64,000 nucleotides of DNA from Dyadobacter koreensis (GTDB lineage: Bacteria; Bacteroidota; Bacteroidia; Cytophagales; Spirosomataceae). The DNA lies in contig NZ_FNXY01000004.1 of NCBI RefSeq assembly GCF_900108855.1, forward strand, positions 124,001 to 188,000. The letters are read 5' to 3'. Position 1 is the first letter of the stretch. Each line of letters opens with the position of its first letter. The notes beneath the pieces were generated by a model. It saw only the letters and a program-made list of their open reading frames with translations, did no database searches and was not told the origin of the DNA. Below are positions 8,469 to 16,172 of this stretch, one piece after another. A program made the translations under genes and the position numbers.

Positions 8469-9395
8469 ATGACTTTAATCAAAACAAAATTTGGCTTTCA
8501 CTCCACTGCCGATGAGGTGGCCGGGGATATAGACCTGACAGGGAAACGAGTGATAATAACGGGTGCTTCTTCGGGCATTGGTATCGAAACTGCCAGAAGT
8601 CTGGCGCGATCAGGTGCAGATGTTACACTTGCAGTCAGAAATGCGGAAGCAGGAAAAATAGCCGCTCAGGATGTTATTTCGACAACTGGGAACGAAAATA
8701 TTCATGTCGCACAACTGGATCTGGAAGATCTTGGTTCCATTAATGCATTCGTTTCAAGCTGGGATGGTAAGCTGGACATTTTAATAAACAACGCCGGAGT
8801 TATGGCCGGACCTGATTTTCAAAAAACGGACGCCGGGATTGAATTGCAATTTGCAACCAACCATCTTGGCCCTTTCGCGTTGACTATCGGCCTTTACCCG
8901 GCACTAAGAAGTGCGCATTCCGCAAGGGTGATCAACGTAAGTTCAAGTGCAAATTTATTCTCTCCGATCGTTTTCGACGACATAAATTACAATTTCCGAC
9001 CTTATGATCCTTACACATCTTACGGCCAATCAAAAACTGCCGGAATATTGTTTTCAGTAGGAATCACGGAGCAATGGAGGAAAGATGGGATTACTTCCAA
9101 TGCCTTGAACCCCGGCGCTATTTTGACCAATCTCCAAAGGAACGTTGGCGGCAAACTGGCCTCCGCGCCGGAACTTCACAAGAATGCCCAACAAGGCGCA
9201 TCAACAACGGTATTGCTGGCAACTTCTCCGTTGCTGGATGGTATTGGTGGAAAATATTTTGAGAATTGTAATGAAGCGGCAACCCTTAAAGAACGTCCAA
9301 AAAACTATGAAGGCGTAGCGGCATATGCCCTTGACAAAGAAAATGCTGAACGGTTATGGCAGGTTTCACTCGGCTTGATTTCTAATCACCGATGA
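8469..9395 (+). CDS. SDR family oxidoreductase, retinol-dehydrogenase-like
   Basis: This 308-residue cytosolic short-chain dehydrogenase has the nucleotide-binding motif TGASSGIG (about 31-38), NNAGVM, and the active-site pair Y185-x-x-x-K189 in SYGQSK. The extended N-terminus and C-terminal region resemble the WWOX/retinol dehydrogenase-like SDR branch. The substrate is unknown. The gene is followed by a terminator (9492-9523) and then, on the same strand, an AraC-family regulator, a common pairing for SDR genes induced by small aldehydes or ketones. Co-regulation is inferred from position only. Confidence 0.92.
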   Translation: MTLIKTKFGFHSTADEVAGDIDLTGKRVIITGASSGIGIETARSLARSGADVTLAVRNAEAGKIAAQDVISTTGNENIHVAQLDLEDLGSINAFVSSWDGKLDILINNAGVMAGPDFQKTDAGIELQFATNHLGPFALTIGLYPALRSAHSARVINVSSSANLFSPIVFDDINYNFRPYDPYTSYGQSKTAGILFSVGITEQWRKDGITSNALNPGAILTNLQRNVGGKLASAPELHKNAQQGASTTVLLATSPLLDGIGGKYFENCNEAATLKERPKNYEGVAAYALDKENAERLWQVSLGLISNHR

Positions 9396-9491
9396 AGACC
9401 GTTATCGGCTGATTACGTTCAAGATTCTAATGATTTAAACAACTTTTATACGAAATTAATATGTAGGTGAACGGCTTATTTCTAAGTAGTG

Positions 9492-9523
9492 TTATCCCGG
9501 AAATAATCCGGGATAAGATTTTT
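9492..9523 (+). terminator. Intrinsic terminator between SDR and AraC gene
   Basis: TTATCCCGG (9492-9500) pairs perfectly with CCGGGATAA (9508-9516) around a 7-nt loop, followed by GATTTTT. A second 7-bp GC hairpin (9524-9530 with 9539-9545) follows at once, in the AraC leader. Its position argues against any start for the AraC gene before 9567. Confidence 0.7.
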
Positions 9524-9566
9524 GGCCCGGTATCGCTGCCGGGCCGAAATACTACGTAAAAACGAA

Positions 9567-10475
9567 ATGGAAGAAATTGATAATTTGGTTGCGCTTTCAA
9601 AGTATATTGGGCTTCCCATCCCACCAGATGAAGATTTTGTCGTAAAACGCATCGAAGATTACTACAACAATTTCGACGAAAAACCTGTTGAGCCATTCCG
9701 TCATAAATTATATTCTGTCAGTCTTTACGAGCAGCTCAATATTGACGTAAAAGTAGGTTTCTGGAAGATGAATCCCAAAGCTCCGTTCCTGATGTTTAAA
9801 TCTCCTTATCAGATTATGGCGTGGACGGTCCATCCGGGAGATTTGAAAGGGGTATCTATTATTTTTTCGGAAAAGTTTCTTTACAAATACAAGCAACTGG
9901 CCAATATTATTCAGGAATTTCCCTTTTTGCAGCTCGATAAGTCGATCCCTTTTGAGATAGATAAATCGGAAAGGGTATGGCTGGAAATGACGTATCAGAA
10001 AATTTTAGAAGAATATGATGCCGATAATCCGGATCGATTTGAGCTGATCGCTTCCTATCTTCAGACATTGCTTTTACAAGTGAAACGTCTGTACAACCGT
10101 CAGGTACTTTCCGAATATCCGCTCGCAGAAGCTACCCGACAAAATGATCTTGAATTGATTCGTAAATACAAAACTTTGATTGCGAAAAGCCTGGCAGACG
10201 TAAACGCAGATGAAAGCCGCTCGGTTGGATTTTATGCCGAGCAGTTGGCTGTGCATCCTAATCATTTGAATGCACTCGCGAAACGAGTGACCGGAAGTAA
10301 TGCTTTGCATATTATTCATGAGCAAATAATTAACACAGCCAAAACTTTGCTATTGCAGAGTCATCTGACTGTCAAGGAGCTTTCGTATCAATTGGCTTTT
10401 AAGGAACCGACGCATTTTGCTTCATTTTTTAAAAAATATACGGGAATGACTCCAATGCAATTTCGCGAAGGATAG
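9567..10475 (+). CDS. AraC family transcriptional regulator
   Basis: This is a DNA-binding regulator of about 302 residues. The C-terminal third carries the two-helix-turn-helix AraC domain (VHPNHLNALAKRVTG, then LTVKELSYQLAF and FASFFKKYTGMTPMQFR). The N-terminal two thirds is a cupin-like sensor region with no recognised ligand motif. I start it at ATG 9567 because an upstream TTG (9522) falls inside a terminator hairpin and would add 15 basic residues unlike the family. It probably regulates the adjacent SDR gene, by context. Confidence 0.92.
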   Translation: MEEIDNLVALSKYIGLPIPPDEDFVVKRIEDYYNNFDEKPVEPFRHKLYSVSLYEQLNIDVKVGFWKMNPKAPFLMFKSPYQIMAWTVHPGDLKGVSIIFSEKFLYKYKQLANIIQEFPFLQLDKSIPFEIDKSERVWLEMTYQKILEEYDADNPDRFELIASYLQTLLLQVKRLYNRQVLSEYPLAEATRQNDLELIRKYKTLIAKSLADVNADESRSVGFYAEQLAVHPNHLNALAKRVTGSNALHIIHEQIINTAKTLLLQSHLTVKELSYQLAFKEPTHFASFFKKYTGMTPMQFREG

Positions 10476-10810
10476 CGAGTACGCACTTCATGAATATATT
10501 GAGGGTGCCAATAATTTTAATAAATGGTTGAATACGAATATTCTAAATTCGATTAGATATGTTCGGCAAGAATCGGATAAAAAGTGGCCGCTCAAAAGTC
10601 AAAAGTGATACTGATCTCCCGCGTCAAATTTGGCATCTGACATCGTGCGGGGCGATTGTTATGAGCGTTTAATTAAGTTCAAGGACACTGGAGAAAATAT
10701 TCCAAATTCAATATGCCTTTGTTGAAATTACAGCCATATCTTTAGTAAATTCCTTCAAAGATTCACTGACAATTCATCAGAATATAAACACAAGTTTTCT
10801 TTATGAGTTG
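10476..10810. other. Convergent gene-free stretch
   Basis: These 335 bases separate the ends of two converging genes. I see no reading frame, strong hairpin or repeat that deserves a call. Confidence 0.6.
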
Positions 10811-11923
10811 TCAGGTTTTTGAATTGGACTTAGCGATTGATTCGATCAGACCCCGCATATATCCGATTGCAAACAGAGCGCCGATGTTGCTATAACCTGC
10901 GTGTTCGTTGCTATCCCCGGACATTGTTGGAACATGATCTGGCCGCATAGGGCCGCGAAATCCAGTATCATAATATGATTTCATTGCCTTGTACATATCC
11001 GTTTTTCCGTCATCATGAAATGTTTCCTCGAAATGGTTTTTATCACCGCGTACGTCACGGAAATGGACAAAATGAATTTTTTTACGTTTCCCAAAATAAT
11101 TAATTATAGAGGGGATATCTTCACCCATAGTGGCAAAAGTTCCCTGGCACAATGTAATGCCATTGCTTTGGCTGGGTATAATTTCAATTAATCTCTTAAA
11201 CGCGTCGGCAGATGTCATTATACGTGAAATTCCCCGGATTTCGTCAACCGGCGGATCGTCTGGGTGAAGCGCAAGTTTCATGCCGACTTTTTCAGCCTCA
11301 GGTATAACGGCTCGAAGGAAATACTCCAGATTTTTCCACATGTCTTCCTTTGAGAACCGCCCGTATTCAGTAATGGATTGATCCTGTATTTTGTCCATAT
11401 CAAAAGCGCTGACCAGCGCACCTCCACGACTTTGCCTGTCGAGCTGCGTACGAGCCCAGCTGATAACCGGCATCCAGTTATAACATATTGTATCAATCCC
11501 TGCAATTGAAAGATTTTTCATCAATGTGATGAAGTGATCGATTTCTTCATCTCTTCCTGCCAGTGCCAGTTTCGTTTTTTCAGATAAAGTTGGCGGCCCC
11601 TCAAGTACACGCAGTGTCAAACCTTCTTTTTTCCATGCGGCCAGTACAGCGAGAACAGCTTCTTTCTCCCAGGGTTTAATGTTTTTAAGCCCCACAGCTC
11701 CCGGGTTTATCCCACCGACAGCGCCGAGAACCCGCATTTGTTTTGAAAGCTCTATGCGCTGTTTGTTCATGCCAAAAAAATGCGCAAGGCAAAATTTCAA
11801 CCCTCCGTCTTGAATGTAATCGGGTCTACTTTTCAAATTTACCGTTACAGGCAATTGATCTACTAATGAAAGCGATGCGAGAGATGCCGTATTTCTGATA
11901 AAAGCGCGACGCGAGTTTCGCAT
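10811..11923 (-). CDS. Mannonate dehydratase (UxuA)-like protein with Tat signal
   Basis: The 370-residue protein matches the UxuA family, which dehydrates D-mannonate to 2-keto-3-deoxygluconate. Family landmarks are CYNWMPVISWARTQLD, RGGALVSAFD, KLALHPDDPP, LCQGTFATMGED, HFVHFRDVRG and RPDHVPTMSGD, which carry the metal-binding His, Cys and Asp residues. Length is near the usual 390. Unusually, it begins with a twin-arginine leader (NSRRAFIRNTASLASLS), implying export, whereas UxuA enzymes of glucuronate catabolism are cytosolic. It may act on an extracellular sugar acid or be a diverged relative. It lies downstream of the sugar dehydrogenase but behind a terminator. Confidence 0.88.
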   Translation of the reverse strand: MRNSRRAFIRNTASLASLSLVDQLPVTVNLKSRPDYIQDGGLKFCLAHFFGMNKQRIELSKQMRVLGAVGGINPGAVGLKNIKPWEKEAVLAVLAAWKKEGLTLRVLEGPPTLSEKTKLALAGRDEEIDHFITLMKNLSIAGIDTICYNWMPVISWARTQLDRQSRGGALVSAFDMDKIQDQSITEYGRFSKEDMWKNLEYFLRAVIPEAEKVGMKLALHPDDPPVDEIRGISRIMTSADAFKRLIEIIPSQSNGITLCQGTFATMGEDIPSIINYFGKRKKIHFVHFRDVRGDKNHFEETFHDDGKTDMYKAMKSYYDTGFRGPMRPDHVPTMSGDSNEHAGYSNIGALFAIGYMRGLIESIAKSNSKT

Positions 11924-12133
11924 AGTTAATTGTTCTGGTGAGTACTTATTAAGGACAAAACAAAATCTTTCTATCTGTTTTAGTTGATCTTTTTTGAAGC
12001 GATTTGTAGAGTTTTTAATTTTCTCAGCACCTTGATCAACTTAAAATTTGACGAATATCATAGAACAGTGGCATGCAGATCAGTTTTAAAGGAGCGATTA
12101 CCGTGGGAAATATTTCCTGATTTAAAAGATCAA

Positions 12134-12160
12134 TAAAAAAGCCCGCCCCGAAAAGGGCGG
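12134..12160 (-). terminator. Intrinsic terminator after sugar dehydrogenase
   Basis: On the minus strand a GC stem (CCGCCC with GGGCGG) is followed by GCTTTTTT. It is 35 bp past the dehydrogenase stop codon and separates it from the mannonate dehydratase-like gene. Confidence 0.7.
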
Positions 12161-12194
12161 ACAGGCAAGCAATTAACGGTCTGAGGTAGTCTAA

Positions 12195-13382
12195 TTATGG
12201 AACCAGTTTATATAACGCACCTTTATTGCTGTCCAGCAGAACGGTAAGGACATAAAGCTCCCCGGAAAGATCTTCTCCAAAACTGTATACATGCCAATAG
12301 CCTGCATCTTTTCCGATCGACAATTTTTCCCGTGTCCACTTATCATTTGCGCCGGGAGTCAGTGACCAGATTGGTCCCATCATATCTCCGAAAATGTATT
12401 TTCCTGCCAATGACGGAATTGCTTTTCCCCGATATACAAATCCTCCGGTTATGCTTAAACCTTCCGGATGCGGGTATTCTGCAATTGTCGCAATCGGGTT
12501 AACGGGTTTTGGATCATCCGATCTGAAATCATGCAGCCCTTCGATCGGTCTCCATCCGTAATTTCCTCCCTTCGTTATTACGTCAACTTCCTCATATTTG
12601 TTTTGTCCAACGTCGCCGGCGAAAAGCTGCTTCGTATTGCGGTCAAAACTAAACCGCCATGGATTACGCAACCCATAAGCATAAATTTCTCCTTTTGCGT
12701 CCTGCGTTTTTACGAAAGGATTGTCAGCAGGAATAGAGTATGGCGTATTATTTACATCGATGCGTAATATTTTTCCTAAAAGATTTGACAGATTCTGGGC
12801 GTTTCCATATTGGCCATGTTTGTCATCCGCACCGCCACCGTCGCCTGCGGAAATGTACAAAAAGCCGTCAGTTCCAAATTTCAAATCGCCTCCGTTGTGG
12901 TTAGATTCCGGCTGATCAAAAACCAGAACTTTGCGCATGGAGCTTTTGTTCGCAGTCAGCGGATTGCCCTTATCAACAATATATTCACGAACCTCACTCC
13001 GATGATTTACACCTTTTTCATCCGGCACTGCCGCCACGCTCATATAAACGTAAAACTTCCCGTTCGTTGCATAATCAGGATGAAAGGCAAGCCCTAAAAG
13101 ACCGCGCTCATCGTATCCGTCTTTTTTCAGTACTTCTTTGGTAATATCCAGAAACGGAGTTGCTGCTAACTTGCCGTTTTGAATAATGCGGATTTTTCCT
13201 TCCTGTTCACACACAAAAAGCAGCTCCGGAGATTTCGTCGTGACAGCAAAGGCGGTCGGATGGGAGAGCTGATCGGTTACGAGCTGCAATTTTACTTTGC
13301 TGGTTGAGGTGGCTATTTGTCCAAAGGCGGCGGATGAGAACAGTGCCGTGTAAAATATCGGAACTATTAATTTTTTAAACAT
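12195..13382 (-). CDS. PQQ-dependent sugar dehydrogenase (soluble GDH/sorbosone DH type)
   Basis: The 395-residue precursor has a signal peptide (about 1-22, cut at AFG-Q) and a six-bladed beta-propeller of the glucose/sorbosone dehydrogenase family. Supporting motifs are GLLGLAFHPDY, the active-site NHNGGDLKFG with likely catalytic His162, LYISAGDGGG for the calcium/PQQ region, GLRNPWRFSFD and GNYGWRPIEG. It should oxidise an aldose to the lactone in the periplasm, if PQQ is available; no PQQ synthesis gene is in view. It lies 149 bp downstream of a LacI-family gene, with an operator-like palindrome in between. Confidence 0.92.
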   Translation of the reverse strand: MFKKLIVPIFYTALFSSAAFGQIATSTSKVKLQLVTDQLSHPTAFAVTTKSPELLFVCEQEGKIRIIQNGKLAATPFLDITKEVLKKDGYDERGLLGLAFHPDYATNGKFYVYMSVAAVPDEKGVNHRSEVREYIVDKGNPLTANKSSMRKVLVFDQPESNHNGGDLKFGTDGFLYISAGDGGGADDKHGQYGNAQNLSNLLGKILRIDVNNTPYSIPADNPFVKTQDAKGEIYAYGLRNPWRFSFDRNTKQLFAGDVGQNKYEEVDVITKGGNYGWRPIEGLHDFRSDDPKPVNPIATIAEYPHPEGLSITGGFVYRGKAIPSLAGKYIFGDMMGPIWSLTPGANDKWTREKLSIGKDAGYWHVYSFGEDLSGELYVLTVLLDSNKGALYKLVP

Positions 13383-13436
13383 GCGTTGAATTTAAGATAA
13401 ATGAATGTCAGGATAAGATACCTGATTACAAATTAA

Positions 13437-13450
13437 CGTAATCGTTTACG
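13437..13450. promoter_or_regulatory. LacI-type operator candidate
   Basis: CGTAATCGTTTACG is a 14-bp near-palindrome with only one mismatched pair and a central CG, the hallmark of LacI/CcpA-family sites. It lies between the LacI-family gene and the sugar dehydrogenase it probably controls. Confidence 0.5.
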
Positions 13451-13531
13451 GAAAATGATACAAAATGTAAAAGTTAATAATCAAATATTATAACTGGTTG
13501 ATTATTAGTAATTAAATTGTATTTTAATCAT

Positions 13532-14566
13532 TTACTTGAAGATGCCCCCGCGCATAGTAGATTCCCGAAAAACAGGCTTCGGCTCAATAACCTGCCGCAC
13601 CGAATTTGCCTTATCCGATATGCCGTTTTTTACCATATCAAATAGTAATTTGAAAGCTTCCTGCCCCATTAAAACGGTTTGCTGATCCATTGTTGATAGG
13701 GAAGGGGTGGTATGTTCGCTGAACATGTCGTTACAAAAACCGAAAACACCGAACTGCTGCGGCACTTGAATCTTACTCGACTTCAACTCTTTCAAGGCTC
13801 CAAGTGCAGTGAAATCCTCTGCAGCAAAAATTGCATCTGGCGGATTTTGAAGTTGTAAAAGATGCCGCGTTCCTTCCATACCCGAATCAATTGAAATATT
13901 TCCGGTATAGATAATTTCAGCGTCTGTCTGAATATGGTTAGCCCTCAGAGCCGCAAGGTATCCTTGATAGCGGTCGTTGAACGTTTTGATGTAAGTAGGA
14001 CCGGAAATATGTGCAATTCGCTTGTAGCCCTGGTCAATCAAATGCTGCGTTGCAAGAAATGCTCCGTTATAACCATCAATAACAACCGAAGGAATATCTA
14101 TTTCATCCGGTACGCGGTCAAAAAACACAAGTGGAATATTCCTGCGCTTGACTTCCAGAAAGTGTTCATAATTCAAAGTGTTTCTGGAAAGCGAGACGAT
14201 GATACCGTCAACCCTGGCTCCGATAAAAGTCTGAATTCCTTTGACTTCGAGCTCATAAAGTTCGTCGCACTCGTGGATCAGGACAGAGTAACCATTTTTG
14301 CTGGCCAGATTGGTTATGCCATGAATAACCGATCCGAAAAATGCGTTTTCGGCTGTCGGGATCAAAACGCCGATGACGTTGGTTTTACCTGAACGAAGTG
14401 AGGAGGCTATTCTGTTCGAGTTATAATTAAGCTTCTGTGCAGCCTCCTGAACAATTTTTTTCGTTTTTTGACTTATTTCGGGATGGTCACTTAAGGCACG
14501 CGACACCGTTGCCGCGGTCATTTTAAGTTCCCTTGCGATATCATTCAGTGTGACGCTTTTTTTCAA
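13532..14566 (-). CDS. LacI family transcriptional regulator
   Basis: The repressor carries an N-terminal LacI helix-turn-helix (VTLNDIARELKMTAATVSRALS) with hinge helix NSNRIASSLRSG, then a periplasmic-binding-protein-like effector domain (VIGVLIPTAENAFFG, DGIIVSLSRN, FFDRVPDEIDIPSVVID, DAIFAAEDFTALGAL). I start at TTG 14566, giving 344 residues and the usual M-K-K-S-V-T-L opening. A longer frame from TTG 14638 adds 24 atypical residues. It probably senses a sugar and controls the downstream dehydrogenase through the palindrome at 13437, and perhaps itself. Confidence 0.9.
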   Translation of the reverse strand: MKKSVTLNDIARELKMTAATVSRALSDHPEISQKTKKIVQEAAQKLNYNSNRIASSLRSGKTNVIGVLIPTAENAFFGSVIHGITNLASKNGYSVLIHECDELYELEVKGIQTFIGARVDGIIVSLSRNTLNYEHFLEVKRRNIPLVFFDRVPDEIDIPSVVIDGYNGAFLATQHLIDQGYKRIAHISGPTYIKTFNDRYQGYLAALRANHIQTDAEIIYTGNISIDSGMEGTRHLLQLQNPPDAIFAAEDFTALGALKELKSSKIQVPQQFGVFGFCNDMFSEHTTPSLSTMDQQTVLMGQEAFKLLFDMVKNGISDKANSVRQVIEPKPVFRESTMRGGIFK

Positions 14567-14678
14567 TTTGACTCTTTTTTGTAAATGTAAGAAAGATTTG
14601 AAGTCAGGCAAAAATTTGAATTTTTGAGCGTAAGTCAATGAATCGAATAGGAAAGGCTTTCAGGAACTGATTTCTTTT

Positions 14679-14696
14679 AGTATAATTGATTGTACT
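14679..14696. promoter_or_regulatory. Near-palindrome in divergent promoter region
   Basis: The 18-bp site runs AGTATAATTGATTGTACT and matches its reverse complement at 14 of 18 positions. It lies 13 bp before the start of the plus-strand gene at 14710 and upstream of the LacI-family gene, so it could be read by either. Confidence 0.3.
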
Positions 14697-14709
14697 AAAC
14701 ACATAACAA

Positions 14710-16092
14710 ATGAAATTATTCCTTCTGCTTACGATACTTCTCATACCTGGTTTTAAGAGCTTCGCCCAGGAAAAGGTTCCGGTGGTCCGGACGAAAATGA
14801 ATAGTTTGATCATGTATATTGATAAGGAGCGCGGTAATTTTAATAATATAAACGATATTCCCAATCCCTTCACTTATGATCTGGGACTGGAAAACGAAAA
14901 CTCAACCCTTGGCATAGTTTCGGAAAAAGATTCCATTTCCATGCCATTGCGTTATGGGGAAAAATCCACTTTCATGATCATCCGGGAACAGAAGGGCGAT
15001 ACATTAATGGCAACTTTTACGTCGCACAGGCAGATTAAGGCTGCCTTATTCAATGACGGGTATAAAAAACGTTTTAACGGAAAAGTGATAACGGAGATTC
15101 CGGAGGTTTATGAATTGATAAATATCGTTTTCGCATTGACCGACTATGGAAAAACCGAGGCAATATATAAGGGGACTGATTACTACAAATCAGTTAACAT
15201 GCACTTTCAGCCGTTCTCTGACGATTCAGTAGTCAAAACAATCGATTCTGTATTGAAAGTATCCTCCGATATGTACGCTCCGTTAAAAATGGATAGTTAT
15301 GCATATCAATTCGATAATGGCAGGATTGTAAAACATGCTGTTTTCGACAGGGCGAGCTGGGGCGAAGTAAACGAATTAACGCCTTATATCCCCGCGCTGG
15401 AACGTTTCGCTAAAAAGTCTGGATTCAGAAGTTTCTATAAGGAAAATGTCAATTATTATGCAGGTTTGATAGCGGATTTTGAAAAAAATGTGGACGTCGG
15501 AATGATGAAAAGCTGGCTGGAAAAACAGTTCCCAAAAACGAAATACTCTGCGATCCGTGTGATTTTTTCTCCTCTGGTTGGCTGGAACCAGTCGGCAAAC
15601 AATTTTGAGGATAATGGCTTTAAAGAAGCGCATGCGCACATTAACTTCCCGTTTGTCCTGAAAAATAACAGCGTAACAAAAGAGGATCCGGATTTTAGGA
15701 AAGGACAGCGGATGATGATTGCTTTTACCGAAATTAACCACAGTTATCTCAATCCGGAAGCCGAAATTTATGTTAAGGAGATTTCAAAATCATTTGGTGA
15801 TTTAACGCGCTGGATCACACCCGGCAAACCGTCCGGCGGTTATAATAACGTTCTTTCGTGTTTTGAAGAATATATGAATTACGGTCTTGTGACTCTCTTG
15901 TATTCAGATGTTTTTGACCAGGCTACATTTTCTGAATTGAAGGCAGGTATGGAAAATAATATGGTCAATGGGCGGGGATTTCTAAGGTTTAAGGAGTTTA
16001 ACGAAGAATTGCTGAGGCTTTATCAATCAAAAAAGACAGGTGAGACTGTTGCTGATTTGTACCCGGCAGTTATAAAGTGGGCGGGGCAGTAA
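14710..16092 (+). CDS. Secreted DUF4932-like protein
   Basis: The 460-residue protein has a signal peptide (about 1-19, cut at SFA-Q) and otherwise looks globular. The pattern FTEINHSYLNP followed about 60 residues later by FEEYMNYGLV resembles the DUF4932 family of Bacteroidota, which is suspected to be a gluzincin-like metallohydrolase (E-x-x-H plus a distant Glu). I assign the family from memory of its motif, not a search. It stands alone, divergent from the LacI gene, with the broken transglutaminase-like gene 80 bp downstream. Confidence 0.6.
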   Translation: MKLFLLLTILLIPGFKSFAQEKVPVVRTKMNSLIMYIDKERGNFNNINDIPNPFTYDLGLENENSTLGIVSEKDSISMPLRYGEKSTFMIIREQKGDTLMATFTSHRQIKAALFNDGYKKRFNGKVITEIPEVYELINIVFALTDYGKTEAIYKGTDYYKSVNMHFQPFSDDSVVKTIDSVLKVSSDMYAPLKMDSYAYQFDNGRIVKHAVFDRASWGEVNELTPYIPALERFAKKSGFRSFYKENVNYYAGLIADFEKNVDVGMMKSWLEKQFPKTKYSAIRVIFSPLVGWNQSANNFEDNGFKEAHAHINFPFVLKNNSVTKEDPDFRKGQRMMIAFTEINHSYLNPEAEIYVKEISKSFGDLTRWITPGKPSGGYNNVLSCFEEYMNYGLVTLLYSDVFDQATFSELKAGMENNMVNGRGFLRFKEFNEELLRLYQSKKTGETVADLYPAVIKWAGQ

Positions 16093-16172
16093 TTGCTGAG
16101 ATAAAATTTACGTGTATCTTGGTGAAAAATTACCTCCCTTAATCAGTGTTTTATATTTAATGTACGCTCACG

